In this document: piece after piece, positions 7,178 to 15,931 of the stretch | How positions within the stretch are numbered: position 1 is the first letter of the stretch | How the letters are laid out: the number at the start of each line of letters is the position of its first letter | NCBI RefSeq assembly: GCF_027484545.1 | Contig: NZ_JAIXST010000028.1 | Span: 1 to 61,287 of the forward strand | DNA length: 61,287 bases | Source of the DNA: Runella sp. | GTDB taxonomy: Bacteria; Bacteroidota; Bacteroidia; Cytophagales; Spirosomataceae | Direction of reading: 5' to 3' | Program-made: the position numbers and the translations under genes | Notes under the pieces: generated by a model | Database searches by the model: none | Seen by the model: the letters and a program-made list of their open reading frames with translations, nothing else | What the model was told of the DNA's origin: nothing

Positions 7178-7951
7178 TTATTGCTTAAATCGAACTTCAT
7201 TATGATATTTTAGAAATTCAATATCAGGATGGAATCTTGAAGGAAGAATTATGTCTTTATTCTCATATTTTAGAAAATAATCCTCAATTGATTTAGATTT
7301 TTTCTGTTTTAATAAAATAGGGGAAATTTTTATTTTATAATCAGTTGTAATTGTTATTAAACCTGTCTCAAAAGCCTTGTCATGAAGTGCATTAATAGCT
7401 ATTCCATTTTGCAGATTTAATCTATTTTTCTCATCAAGACTCCAAGGTTTTATATGACCCGCTATTAAAAATTCGGGTTGCTGAATTCCCGTAATGCAAC
7501 ATGTATTATTATATGAAGCCAAAATAGAGCTTCTAAAAAAAGATTGATTAACTCTAACTTTCACTAATTGTTCTCTCATTTTTCCTTCTCTTGGTAATTC
7601 ATTTTCTGAAATATTATATAATTTTTCAATAGTTGTATTTTTCATTTTTGCCAAAAGTTTTTCACTTTCAAAAGGCAAATCCTCCCAATGCTCGAAAAAC
7701 TCTTTCCATATTTCAGCATCTAATTTACTCGCATTTGAAGCCCCTTTAATACCTCTTTCTTTCAAACTTGGGTCAAGACTTGCAAAGTTTACAAGTTTAA
7801 AGGCAACAGAGTTTGCAGTCCTACCAATTACGTTGGCAAGACTAATTACATTTGGATTACGTGCATCTAATTTTCCAAAAGGGGTTATACAATAAAGATT
7901 TATTGCTAAAATTAACTCCCCTCTTGTCCAGAGTTTTTGCCCTTCTTTCAT
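7178..7951 (-). CDS. HNH endonuclease (restriction-type)
   Basis: A 257-residue protein with a C-terminal HNH_2-type module: CCITGIQQPEFLIAGHIKPW carries the Cys pair-like start and the His of the motif, followed by LNLQNGIAINALHDKAFE with the conserved Asn and second His. This arrangement is typical of HNH nucleases encoded beside DNA methyltransferases. The N-terminal ~120 residues (WTRGELILAINLYCITPFG, RTANSVAFKLVNFASLDP) probably form the DNA-recognition part. Its ATG overlaps the stop of the zinc-ribbon gene (ATGA), and the fragment of a C5 methyltransferase lies just upstream. Base composition is AT-rich compared with the sugar genes, consistent with transfer. Confidence 0.75.
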   Translation of the reverse strand: MKEGQKLWTRGELILAINLYCITPFGKLDARNPNVISLANVIGRTANSVAFKLVNFASLDPSLKERGIKGASNASKLDAEIWKEFFEHWEDLPFESEKLLAKMKNTTIEKLYNISENELPREGKMREQLVKVRVNQSFFRSSILASYNNTCCITGIQQPEFLIAGHIKPWSLDEKNRLNLQNGIAINALHDKAFETGLITITTDYKIKISPILLKQKKSKSIEDYFLKYENKDIILPSRFHPDIEFLKYHNEVRFKQ

Positions 7952-8127
7952 TCGTCATTATCTTTTTGTATTACAAATTCATAACCACATTTATCTGACA
8001 GGCATTTATGGTGTTGAGTTTGCTCTGGTGTTTTAAATAAATCCAAAGTAATTTCAGTTCTTGAACCGCATTTAGGACAAGTTGCTGGCTGGTCAGAAAA
8101 AGTATATATTTCCAGATAATCTATCAT
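7948..8127 (-). CDS. Small zinc-ribbon protein in a restriction-modification remnant
   Basis: A 59-residue frame from the ATG at 8127: it contains CPKCGSRTE and, about 25 residues later, HHKCLSDKCGYEF, giving a CxxC...CxxxxC zinc-ribbon-like arrangement. It overlaps the 3' end of the methyltransferase remnant by 35 bases and the HNH gene start by four, so it reads as the middle gene of a tightly packed three-gene RM operon. Its role is unknown; it may assist the nuclease or be a small DNA-binding component. Confidence 0.65.
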   Translation of the reverse strand: MIDYLEIYTFSDQPATCPKCGSRTEITLDLFKTPEQTQHHKCLSDKCGYEFVIQKDNDE

Positions 8128-8437
8128 GCGGCAAGTTTTGCGTTAGGGCTTGAAGTGGAAATCCTTTTGTGAGGTACGAACAAAAATTGAAATGAAAAGC
8201 CTGACCTGATAGAGGAACACCCAAATTTTCATTATTTAAAGGTGTTGCAACAGAGTTTTTAAACTGTTTATACGCTTGATTGTCAGAAACTAAAATCAAA
8301 AAATTATCGGAAAAACCTTGTAATCTTACATATTCCCTCGGTGTTAAACGTCTTGTGTTTCTGTATTCTTGTGGAATCAAAATCTCTGCACCGTCTATAT
8401 ATAACTCGCACTCATTGTTCTCGAAATACCATTTAAG
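8093..8437 (-). pseudogene. 3' remnant of a C5 cytosine DNA methyltransferase
   Basis: The open frame (bounded upstream by a TGA at 8438-8440) has only the end of a C5 methyltransferase: motif IX RRLTPREYVRLQGFSDNF and motif X AYKQFKNSVATP are clear. The preceding residues (ECELYIDGAEILIPQEYRNT) look like the end of a target-recognition region. The catalytic PCQ and ENV motifs and the AdoMet-binding FxGxG motif are absent, and nothing upstream to 9029 restores them. A complete enzyme needs some 300-400 residues, so this copy cannot methylate DNA. Confidence 0.75.
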
Positions 8438-8466
8438 TCAGTCATAGTTGCTGTAGGTTTGAAGTA

Positions 8467-8586
8467 TTAAGAAACTCCGTTTTGATGGTTTTGAAAGTAA
8501 TGCGTTAGGTGTGCTAAATCGTTTTCAGTAGTTTTGTTCACCTCAAATTTCAGTTTTACTTTTATGTCAGAATATTTCTTGCTCAT
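8467..8586 (-). CDS. Short hypothetical protein, possibly a gene remnant
   Basis: A 39-codon frame beginning MSKKYSDIKVKLKFEVNKTT and ending in HYFQNHQNGVS, read in the same direction as the RM remnant. It has an ATG and natural-looking composition. No family is recognised. It might be the truncated 5' end of a gene whose rest was lost along with the methyltransferase. Confidence 0.3.
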   Translation of the reverse strand: MSKKYSDIKVKLKFEVNKTTENDLAHLTHYFQNHQNGVS

Positions 8587-8952
8587 CGTATTTTTAAAAT
8601 TGCTCGAAAATATACGAAATCTTTCCTTAATGTGAACTTTAAATCCTGAAAATTTAGCCGAAAGTAGAGGTTTTGGTTTGTCAGTATATGTTCGACTGTC
8701 GCTACTCAGTGGGCTGTGTCCCGCAGCTTTTTATGACACTATTTGTGCTATCAGACCAGAAGCATAGGCTTTAGTCATTATCCAGTCAAATCCACTGGCT
8801 ATAAGCCTCCAAAGTGGTGAATCAGGATACTAACTACGGCTACTGTCGATTGCCAAGGGTATCTGACAAGTGGATGAGTTGAGTTATGGTGTGAACACTA
8901 CCTACGGCTTAAAATCTAACAAATCAAGCTAAAATTCGCTTTATAAACAAAA
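8587..8952. other. Intergenic stretch without a supported gene
   Basis: No frame of credible protein composition is present on either strand. Near 8705-8725 there is GGGCTGTGTCCCGCAGC, an inverted and imperfect relative of the terminal hairpin of repeat B. The rest looks like degraded or non-coding DNA at the border between the accessory island and the sugar cluster. Confidence 0.4.
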
Positions 8953-8977
8953 AAGCGCGAGGCAATGCCCCGCGCTT
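8953..8977 (-). terminator. Intrinsic terminator of the sugar operon
   Basis: AAGCGCG (8953-8959) pairs with CGCGCTT (8971-8977), and an inner GGC/GCC extends the stem across one mismatch with an AAT loop. Read on the minus strand, the stem is followed by TTTT. It lies about 50 bases after the stop of the last sugar gene. Confidence 0.75.
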
Positions 8978-9028
8978 GTGATTAATGGATTTCAATCGAA
9001 AATCGACCATCAGCCATCGAAAATAATA

Positions 9029-10189
9029 TTACCCAATCGCTTCCGCGCCCGTATCTTTCCAGCTTCTTGAATTGGCTGAATCAATGACGGCTTCGCATAC
9101 TTTTTGGGTTTGTAAGGCATCTCTGAACGTGGGGCCGCAAGGCTCGCCGGTTTCGAGGCTTTTGAGGAAATCGGCTACTTGGTGAATAAAGCTGTGCTCG
9201 TAGCCGATGCCACAACCCGGAATCCACCAACGATTCATGTACGGTTGGTCGCCGTCGGTGACGTGGATGGAGCGCCAGCCGCGTACGATGGATTCGTCCT
9301 TGTGGTCGAAATATTCGAGGCGGTTCAAATCGTGCAAATCCCAACGAATCGAAGCGTGCTCGCCGTTGATCTCAAACGTATACAGGGCTTTGTGGCCGCG
9401 TGCATAGCGTGTCGATTCAAAAAGACCCAATGAACCATTCGCAAAATGGCAGTGGAAAAGGCAGGCATCGTCAATGCCAACGGGTTCTACTTTGCCCGAA
9501 ATTTGGTGCATCCGCTCTTTGATGAACGTTTCGGTCATGGCCGAAACGTCGGTGATGGCGCCGTTGAGCCACATCGCCGTATCAATGCAGTGCGCCAGCA
9601 AATCGCCCGTTACTCCCGAACCGGCCGAGGCCACATCCATGCGCCACAAACCCGTACCTCCTTGCGGTAGGTCGGCATTGATGGTCCAGTCCTGGAGGAA
9701 GTTAGCGCGGTAGTGAAAGATTTTGCCCAGTTTGCCCGAATCCACAATTTGCTTGGCCAACGTCACGGCCGGAATCCGACGGTAGTTGTACCAAACGGTG
9801 GTTTTCACGCCTGCTTTCTCAGCCGCTTCTACCATTGTTTCTCCTTCGGCCAACGTCCGGGCGAGTGGTTTTTCGCAAAGAATCATCTTGCCTGCTGCTG
9901 CCGCCGCCAAAGCGATTTCGGCGTGACTGTCGTTGGGCGTACAAATGTCGATCGCGTCAATATCGTCGCGGGCTACCAAGGCTTTCCAATCCGTTTCGTA
10001 CGATTCAAAACCCCATTGTTCGGCAAACGCCTGAACATTTGCGAGGTTACGTGAGCAAACCGCCTTCAAAACCGGGCGATATTCCAATTCAGGAAAAAAG
10101 TTGGCAATTCTGTTATATCCGTTGGAGTGAGTACGGCCCATCAAACCCGTTCCCACCAATCCAATTCTTATTTGTTTTTTAGTTGACAT
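9029..10189 (-). CDS. Gfo/Idh/MocA family oxidoreductase
   Basis: A 386-residue cytoplasmic NAD(P)-dependent sugar dehydrogenase. The Rossmann motif GLVGTGLMG (residues 10-18) and the family signature EKP (106-108) are present, the latter in [17 protein letters not shown]. The C-terminal half is the alpha/beta substrate domain with [16 protein letters not shown], which supplies the family's conserved catalytic His/Asp region. No signal peptide is visible, in contrast to the Tat-exported members of the family. It is the last gene of the minus-strand cluster, next to isomerases and a 3-keto-glycoside hydrolase homologue. It likely oxidises or reduces a sugar or 3-keto sugar; the exact substrate cannot be read from sequence. 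Confidence 0.85.
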   Translation of the reverse strand: MSTKKQIRIGLVGTGLMGRTHSNGYNRIANFFPELEYRPVLKAVCSRNLANVQAFAEQWGFESYETDWKALVARDDIDAIDICTPNDSHAEIALAAAAAGKMILCEKPLARTLAEGETMVEAAEKAGVKTTVWYNYRRIPAVTLAKQIVDSGKLGKIFHYRANFLQDWTINADLPQGGTGLWRMDVASAGSGVTGDLLAHCIDTAMWLNGAITDVSAMTETFIKERMHQISGKVEPVGIDDACLFHCHFANGSLGLFESTRYARGHKALYTFEINGEHASIRWDLHDLNRLEYFDHKDESIVRGWRSIHVTDGDQPYMNRWWIPGCGIGYEHSFIHQVADFLKSLETGEPCGPTFRDALQTQKVCEAVIDSANSRSWKDTGAEAIG

Positions 10190-10208
10190 AGTTTTAAGAA
10201 GTTTTAAG

Positions 10209-10229
10209 CCCTCCCCAAAATGGGGAGGG
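10209..10229. repeat. CCCTCCCCA/TGGGGAGGG hairpin repeat
   Basis: A perfect 9-bp stem with an AAA loop, between the oxidoreductase and the isomerase genes and followed by TTGGGTGGGGCC. Similar C-rich/G-rich hairpins occur at 48666-48688 and 54948-54967. It may be a dispersed intergenic repeat or an mRNA stabilising element within the operon. Confidence 0.55.
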
Positions 10230-10244
10230 TTGGGTGGGGCCTAT

Positions 10245-11279
10245 TTATGCTTCGTACCAACCATGCGCCTGACGCACCTTGATCATGGCGGCTAAAATGT
10301 CGTTCCAGGTTTGCTGATTGTTCATGACGGCGTTCGGGAACATACAGCCATCCCAACAAATGTGTCTGAAGGCTTTAGTCAGCTCGCCGCTTTCGTCGCG
10401 CAGCCAAAGACCCGCGTCGTGCGTGATGTCGAGTTTCCCGTTAGGGTCGGTGGCTTGGCAGTGGCGACCCGTTTTATCGTGTGAGCCGGAGCCAAATACC
10501 GTTCCGTCGTTTTGAGCTACGTGGAAGTCAAACGTCCAGGGACGAAGCGCCTTGGTTAATGTTTTTAAGGCTTCTAAGAACGTTTCGCGATCACCCCATT
10601 GAAAATCTTCGGGTAAGATGCGATGCTCAGGGGCATTATAACCCAACAGATACAACGTAGTATGCGACATATCTGCCTGGAAACCGACGTTTTTGCGGTC
10701 CACGGCTTCGAGGGTTTCGAGCATGTATTTCCAGCTGTGCATTCCCCCCCAGCAGATTTCTCCTTCGGCAGCCAGACGCTCGCCGTAGTCAGCAGCAACG
10801 TCGGCCGCTTCGCGGAACGTTTGGGCAATGAGTTTGGTGTTACCCGCAGGGTCGACGGCCCAGTCGTGCGGGCTGCTTGCGGAGTCAATCCGAACGATAC
10901 CGTTGTGACGAATGCCTATTTCACGCAATTTTTGACCAATGATGCAGCTTTTACGCACCATTTCCACAAATTCAGCCCGTTGCTCTTTGGTGCCCATGGC
11001 AGGGCCACCCCAAATAGGAGCAACCAAACTGCCGATTTCGAGACCGTGGGCGGCTACTTTATCGGCCAACCGTTTGATGCCGTCGTCAGAAATATCAAGA
11101 TCGTAGTGAGGGTCAAAAAGGCCTAAATCTACACCGTCAAACTTAACCCCGCCCACTTCGGCAGCGGCGGTCATTTCGAGCATGGTATCAAGCGCAATCG
11201 TAGGTTCTGAATCAGGACCTTTTCCCACAATACCGGGCCATGTGGCATTGTGGAGTTTGGGATAATTATTTTCGGGCAT
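10245..11279 (-). CDS. Sugar phosphate isomerase/epimerase-type TIM barrel
   Basis: A 344-residue member of the xylose-isomerase-like TIM barrel superfamily. Visible barrel elements are [38 protein letters not shown] (probable metal-binding Glu), [14 protein letters not shown] (Asp and His) and [12 protein letters not shown] (His). No signal peptide is present. It lies between the oxidoreductase and the cupin gene in the same orientation. In this pathway type such proteins isomerise or epimerise keto sugars; the 344-residue length is longer than the usual 270-290, because of an extended C-terminus ([19 protein letters not shown] onward). The substrate is unknown. Confidence 0.8.
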   Translation of the reverse strand: MPENNYPKLHNATWPGIVGKGPDSEPTIALDTMLEMTAAAEVGGVKFDGVDLGLFDPHYDLDISDDGIKRLADKVAAHGLEIGSLVAPIWGGPAMGTKEQRAEFVEMVRKSCIIGQKLREIGIRHNGIVRIDSASSPHDWAVDPAGNTKLIAQTFREAADVAADYGERLAAEGEICWGGMHSWKYMLETLEAVDRKNVGFQADMSHTTLYLLGYNAPEHRILPEDFQWGDRETFLEALKTLTKALRPWTFDFHVAQNDGTVFGSGSHDKTGRHCQATDPNGKLDITHDAGLWLRDESGELTKAFRHICWDGCMFPNAVMNNQQTWNDILAAMIKVRQAHGWYEA

Positions 11280-11445
11280 GTTGATAAAAGTATTTAAGGT
11301 TTATGTTTATGAATTATCAATTTTTAGTTAAAGTGTTTTTAAGGGACACAGAGTAACTCAGAGCGGTCCGTCGCAGCGGTTCATCACAAAGTTACACGGA
11401 GTTAAATTCCCGATTAACGATTCAACGAATAACAGTTAACGTCTT

Positions 11446-12657
11446 TTACTTCACAACCACTAAATCCGGGTTATTTGGACCAAAGTGTTTTAGAATCACG
11501 ATAGGGTCATTGGCGGATGGGTTGCTGATCGTTACCCCTTCCATTGCCGCTTTCTCGGTGACAAAAAACTCATCATTGGTCAATTGTCCGTAGCGAATCA
11601 GCGCGGGCGTTTCGATGTCCCATACGCCGAATTTGCCGTGTCCCTGCATCACAATGATACCGTAAGCGGCACTGTCTTTGATGGTAACGGTTTGTCCCGG
11701 GAATACCGTCAACTCTTTGGCACTGAATGCTTCCGAGCGGTAGCACACCCATACTTCGCTGTAACCTTCCGTCGGTTCGGCCGATACGGGAATGGGGCGC
11801 ATAAAGCGGGTTTCCAACAGGTTCGGGTTGGTGTTCAAATCCCAGTCAATCACTTCCATCAATTGGTCGTAATCGCCGATTCGGTCGGCAGGAGTACCGT
11901 TCCACAACAGTTCTTCGGGGATAACCGCCTCATTTACCAACGATTGATACATGGCAAACACGTCCGACGCTTTTTGTGGCTCGTACGTACACAGGCTTCC
12001 CGGTGCGTGGAGCATTCCCGGAGGCACGTCCCAGCCTGTTCCTGGAATCAGCGGAAACGCCTGCGAATACATCGTGATTTTATTATCTCCTTTGGTAAAA
12101 TTCATCAAACACTCCTTGATCTGCTCTTTGGTGGTGCCGGGAGCAATTCCGAAGAACGTATAAGGGAAATCACCGCCGTGGTTGTTGAGTTGCGGAGGAT
12201 AGTAATAGGCTTCCGGTTTGCCGAGTTGACCGATTTTGGCGGCTTCTTCGTCGTTGTGGTGAATATGGTGCGGCAAGGGACCCATGTTATCAAAAAACTT
12301 AGAGTACATCGGCCAGCTTTTGTGCTCGTCCCACAGACGGTCACCGATGATTTCTCCTTTGAGTTCATCAATCACGTCTTTCAGTAAAACTTGCTCCGTT
12401 TGCCCGTTTTCTTCGTAAACCACTTTACTCAAACCTTCATGCTCTCCCGTTAAAGGGCCGTTCTTGGCAGGAGTGGTTGACGATAACCAACGCTCATCAA
12501 TACCGCCGCGTACGCCGCCCAATACGTAATAATCATCGGGGTGAAGTTTAATACGACGCCCAGGTACGCAAAAAGAGCGGGGAACCCAAGTGGGTGCTAA
12601 ACGTAAAATTCCCTTTCCTTGCTCTACTGCTTTTTCAGCTAAACTTGAATTTGCCAT
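11446..12657 (-). CDS. Cupin, phosphomannose-isomerase-like
   Basis: A 403-residue two-cupin protein. The metal site is visible as GPLPHHIHHNDEE (residues 126-138), with a later GWDVPPGMLHAPGSL that supplies the further His; this is the layout of type I mannose-6-phosphate isomerases and related cupin sugar isomerases. The C-terminal cupin carries AAYGIIVMQGHGKFGVWDIE. There is no signal peptide. It probably isomerises or binds a sugar produced by the neighbouring enzymes. The intergenic DNA after it (11280-11445) has only degenerate repeat-like text, including GCGGTCCGTCGCAGCGG. Confidence 0.75.
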   Translation of the reverse strand: MANSSLAEKAVEQGKGILRLAPTWVPRSFCVPGRRIKLHPDDYYVLGGVRGGIDERWLSSTTPAKNGPLTGEHEGLSKVVYEENGQTEQVLLKDVIDELKGEIIGDRLWDEHKSWPMYSKFFDNMGPLPHHIHHNDEEAAKIGQLGKPEAYYYPPQLNNHGGDFPYTFFGIAPGTTKEQIKECLMNFTKGDNKITMYSQAFPLIPGTGWDVPPGMLHAPGSLCTYEPQKASDVFAMYQSLVNEAVIPEELLWNGTPADRIGDYDQLMEVIDWDLNTNPNLLETRFMRPIPVSAEPTEGYSEVWVCYRSEAFSAKELTVFPGQTVTIKDSAAYGIIVMQGHGKFGVWDIETPALIRYGQLTNDEFFVTEKAAMEGVTISNPSANDPIVILKHFGPNNPDLVVVK

Positions 12658-12739
12658 TGTCTCTGTTGGGTGCTTTCGCCTTTGTTAATAGTTATTCGTT
12701 TTTGTTTTATTATAGTTGGATGACAGCCTGTCGGTTCTG

Positions 12740-13786
12740 TCAGAGGATATTGCTGATTACTTTTAATTCCAAATCATACACGCGGCGCTCTCCCGGTGCC
12801 AACTGAATAAGCGTGTTTTGTTCGCGGGCTTTTGCCTGTCCAATGGGCGGATTTGTACCCGGTTCGATGCCTGTTACGTATTCGCCTTTGCCCCAATGTT
12901 GCCAATTGATCAACCAAGGCAATTGACTTTTCTGAAATCGGAGCGAAACCTCAAGACCCAATCTTGAATTACGGAGTCCGCAATGGCAGATACCGTTCGG
13001 GTCGGCATCAATGTCAATAAAAGCGGCTTCTTCGCCACCGCCACTGTGTTCGTCCAGGGGAGCCGGGCAGGTACGAAAATCATTTCCTTCTCTGAAAATG
13101 GGGTTATTGGGGTCGCCGTCGCGCGATTGCCACTTTCCCTGCCAAATTAGTTCCGTTCCTTCGTCTACCAACGGCCAGCCAAAGTTGAAATGATACAGCA
13201 GCATGTGAGGTGCTACGGTATTTCCCCGATTGAGCACTTCGTCGTGAATTCGGATGGAGGCTTCGCCCAATGTTCCCGAAATCGTACGTCTTAATTCCAA
13301 CGCAGGGCCAAAAATTCTGGTTTGCTTGATAATGCCCGTAATGCTCATGTCCATCTTGCCCGCGAAAGGGTCGGGTTGGATAATGGACTCAATTTCGGCC
13401 GGAATATTACTAATTTGTCCGTGCAGTCCTCGGGTTCCAAATTCATCCGATTCGGGTCCGCCAATGTGCGACAGCCCGCAGGTGGTAAGCAGCCCGCCGC
13501 CAAACGTCCGCAGCCATTCAATGCCTTGGTCGGAGAAAGGTTGCGGCGGTGTAATTCCCAAGTGACTCAGCCAAGCCAAACAGTGTTGGTTGTAAAACGC
13601 GTCGGCAATGTCCATCGCTCTGTCAATGACCACTTTATAGCGAAGTCCTGTTCCCGTATTTATCCACGCAATGCGCGTTCCTCGTCCTAAACCATTGTCA
13701 ATGACCGCCGTTTCAATACCACCGAGTTGGGCAGAATTTGATATTTTATTGGTCCAGTTTTGAGTTGTTACATCTCCGCCATTCAT
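12740..13786 (-). CDS. DUF4432 aldose-epimerase-like protein
   Basis: A 348-residue DUF4432 protein with the galactose mutarotase-like beta-sandwich features: IDRAMDIADAFYNQHCLAWLS, GGLLTTCGLSHIGG, and LLYHFNFGWPLVDEGTELIW, followed by GKGEYVTGIEPGTNPPIG with the conserved Glu used as base in mutarotases. No signal peptide. Members act on, or bind, aldoses of unknown identity. It lies in the middle of the sugar cluster, in line with a job in anomer conversion before dehydrogenation or isomerisation. The specific reaction is inferred. Confidence 0.75.
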   Translation of the reverse strand: MNGGDVTTQNWTNKISNSAQLGGIETAVIDNGLGRGTRIAWINTGTGLRYKVVIDRAMDIADAFYNQHCLAWLSHLGITPPQPFSDQGIEWLRTFGGGLLTTCGLSHIGGPESDEFGTRGLHGQISNIPAEIESIIQPDPFAGKMDMSITGIIKQTRIFGPALELRRTISGTLGEASIRIHDEVLNRGNTVAPHMLLYHFNFGWPLVDEGTELIWQGKWQSRDGDPNNPIFREGNDFRTCPAPLDEHSGGGEEAAFIDIDADPNGICHCGLRNSRLGLEVSLRFQKSQLPWLINWQHWGKGEYVTGIEPGTNPPIGQAKAREQNTLIQLAPGERRVYDLELKVISNIL

Positions 13787-13890
13787 GGAAATCGGTCGTT
13801 ATCGAATTGGAGCAGTTTAAGAAGGCAAAAGCCCTTTAAAAATGCTTTATAATGGTTTAATTCGGCAAAAATTAGTATTTATGAGATAAA

Positions 13891-14700
13891 TCAGTGGCTC
13901 AATAGCCAATTTTTGACTCTTGGGTTAAAATCGTCCAATTGTTCAAAGTGAAAGATATGACCGCTTTTTTCGTACAGATACAGTTCGGCGTTGGGTATTG
14001 CTCCCGTCACTTCTTCGGCCATCCACACGGGCGTAAAAATATCTTCCTTGCCTCCAATCACCAGTGTTGGTTGTTGTACGGAAAGAAGGTCCGGTAAAGC
14101 ATTGTGGTTGATACAGGCAGCGGCTTGCCCTTCCAGACCATGGAGAGGTTGCGGGAAGGGGTCAATAGCCGCAGATTTCCGTCCTTCTTCCAAATCCAAA
14201 GCCACTTGTTCATTGTCCCACGAAGCTTTGGAATAAATCAGTTGCTGAATGTACAAACTGAACTCTTCGGGCCTGAATCGTGCTTTGCAGTGCATCATGT
14301 GCTGAAAAATCGCTTTGGCGGCATTGTCGCACCGCGCCCAAGGACACATCAGCACTAACGATTTTACTTTTTCGGGATGACGAATGGCTAATTGCTGGGC
14401 AATCGTACTTCCCATCGAACAACCCACGACGCTTACTTTTTCAATCTGAAGAGCATCCAACAGCCCGGCATAATCGTCGGCCATTTGGGCGGTAGAGTAG
14501 GGGCCGACTGGTTTGTCAGATAGACCCACGCCCCGATTATCCCCAATAATGCACCAGAAATCAGTTTGCCAATAAGAAGCATGAGGCTCCCACACCGAAC
14601 CGGGTGCCGTGATTCCCATGATCAACAGGAGCGGCTCTGCCGAACTCGACCCGCGCTCCTCGTAGTAAAAGTTAATTCCGTTGGTTTGTACAAAAGGCAT
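13891..14700 (-). CDS. Alpha/beta hydrolase
   Basis: A 269-residue alpha/beta-fold hydrolase without signal peptide. The nucleophile elbow is GCSMGS, the oxyanion region LLIMGITAPGS precedes it, the acid is in LVIGGKEDIFTP, and the catalytic His lies in YEKSGHIFHFEQ near the C-terminus. The DNRGVGLSDKP stretch is the typical strand-turn before the cap. Substrate is unknown: an ester, a lactone or a sugar lactone would suit the pathway. It shares orientation with the sugar cluster but is preceded by about 190 bases of spacer, so it may have its own promoter. Confidence 0.8.
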   Translation of the reverse strand: MPFVQTNGINFYYEERGSSSAEPLLLIMGITAPGSVWEPHASYWQTDFWCIIGDNRGVGLSDKPVGPYSTAQMADDYAGLLDALQIEKVSVVGCSMGSTIAQQLAIRHPEKVKSLVLMCPWARCDNAAKAIFQHMMHCKARFRPEEFSLYIQQLIYSKASWDNEQVALDLEEGRKSAAIDPFPQPLHGLEGQAAACINHNALPDLLSVQQPTLVIGGKEDIFTPVWMAEEVTGAIPNAELYLYEKSGHIFHFEQLDDFNPRVKNWLLSH

Positions 14701-14711
14701 AGGTACTAATG

Positions 14712-14739
14712 GTGAATGACGGGGCCGCCCGTGCGGTGA
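14712..14739. repeat. 28-bp repeat with CCGC/GCGG hairpin, copy 1
   Basis: Identical over 28 bases to 15737-15764. The core GGGGCCGCCCGTGCGG can fold into a small CCGC/GCGG hairpin. Both copies sit just upstream of a gene of the sugar cluster, flanked by low-complexity GTGAATGA text. Confidence 0.6.
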
Positions 14740-14890
14740 ATGAGTGAATTGTGTATGATGAATAATCTGAATGACGAATAATCCAGCTTTTGAATGTATA
14801 CCCTATTTTTAATAAGACATTTGAGGTTATAAAAACCTGAATAACAAAATTTTATATTTTCTTATATGCCTTATATGGTTCGCAGATAGT

Positions 14891-15718
14891 TTATTTTAAA
14901 TTAGGGATTAGATCATTCTGAATCCAGCGACCATCATGCAGGGTGACAAAATCGGGGTCTTCCAAGGCTTCTTCTCCTTCATCTTCACAAATAATCCAAC
15001 CACCGTAATTGATGTCTTTCAGCCATTGCGTAATGGACAAAAGGTCTACTTTGCCATTGCCCATTAACGTAAATTCAGGATCGCCGTTCCAATCTTTGTA
15101 ATGCACGTGGTTGATTAGAGGGGCGTATTCTTTCATCTTTCCGAGCGGGTCCATGCCACCGTTAATGATGTGTCCCACGTCGGGGGTCCAGCCCGTTACT
15201 GTTGTATCTAACGATTCCAATACCGCTTTGTAATCTTCTTCGGTACGAATAATGGACGTGTGAGGTGAGTTCGGATGGAAACTGCACGGCACGCCTTTGT
15301 CTTTTGCCCGGGCCGAAACCGTATTGACGATATTGACCAAACTGCGACGGCGTTCTTCCAAATTATGGCGGCCGGTAGGGATTTGTACGGTATTGAGCAC
15401 CGCTCCCGGAAAACGTTCCAAGAGACTGATGGCGTTGTTGGCAACGATACGCTCGCTTTGAGATTCTTCCTCTCCGTTCCATTCCAATGCCAAAGCAACT
15501 GCCGCTAATTCAATCCCTTGTTCTTTCAATTTAGCCTCTAAACGGTCGGGGTCAACCAATTCGCCCATCCAAGTGAAAATGGGCTGTATTCCCGTGAATC
15601 CTGCTTGGGCAATAATTTCAATCATGTGACCCAAGCGCCCCTGATGAGTAGTGCCGTTGCCGCTCATGAACCAGGTGTACACCTCAGAGCCAAAGCGAAA
15701 TGGAAGTTTTTCTGACAT
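14891..15718 (-). CDS. Sugar phosphate isomerase/epimerase (TIM barrel)
   Basis: A 275-residue xylose-isomerase-like TIM-barrel protein, close in layout to inosose dehydratase/IolE-like enzymes. Metal-ligand candidates lie in GVPCSFHPNSPHTS, TGWTPDVGHIINGG, INHVHYKDWNGD and WIICEDEGEE, that is the Glu/His, Asp, His and Glu positions of the family. It has no signal peptide. It belongs to a cluster with two other barrels of this superfamily, suggesting successive steps on one keto-sugar scaffold. Exact chemistry cannot be assigned from sequence. Confidence 0.8.
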   Translation of the reverse strand: MSEKLPFRFGSEVYTWFMSGNGTTHQGRLGHMIEIIAQAGFTGIQPIFTWMGELVDPDRLEAKLKEQGIELAAVALALEWNGEEESQSERIVANNAISLLERFPGAVLNTVQIPTGRHNLEERRRSLVNIVNTVSARAKDKGVPCSFHPNSPHTSIIRTEEDYKAVLESLDTTVTGWTPDVGHIINGGMDPLGKMKEYAPLINHVHYKDWNGDPEFTLMGNGKVDLLSITQWLKDINYGGWIICEDEGEEALEDPDFVTLHDGRWIQNDLIPNLK

Positions 15719-15736
15719 AGGTAAATGAGTAAATTA

Positions 15737-15764
15737 GTGAATGACGGGGCCGCCCGTGCGGTGA
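15737..15764. repeat. 28-bp repeat with CCGC/GCGG hairpin, copy 2
   Basis: Exact copy of 14712-14739, again directly upstream of a minus-strand sugar gene start. Confidence 0.6.
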
Positions 15765-15809
15765 TTTAGTGAATGAGTTGCGTACTTACTTAATTTCTCA
15801 GTTAAAAAT

Positions 15810-15890
15810 AGAACGCTGATTTTACAGATAAAACGGGTTAGAACAGAATAAATCTGTGAGAATTCGTTCAATCCGTTTCATCTGTGTTCT
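15810..15890. repeat. Imperfect inverted intergenic repeat
   Basis: The ends AGAAC...AGATAAAACGG and CCGTTTCATCTGTGTTCT are imperfect reverse complements, so an 80-base stem-loop can form between the ThuA and isomerase genes. Its text (repeated AGAAC, AAACGG, ATCTGTGA) looks like a dispersed intergenic repeat rather than a gene. Confidence 0.45.
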
Positions 15891-15931
15891 ATCTTACTAT
15901 TTGTTTAAATGAACAAAATCGTTTTTCAGGT

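Noticed and set aside
8640-8940. Insertion sequence remnant
   Set aside because: No transposase motif, terminal inverted repeat or target duplication could be identified.
11584-12387. 267-codon plus-strand frame opposite the cupin gene
   Set aside because: It is the complementary shadow of the cupin gene; His/Arg/Phe-rich and with no motif.
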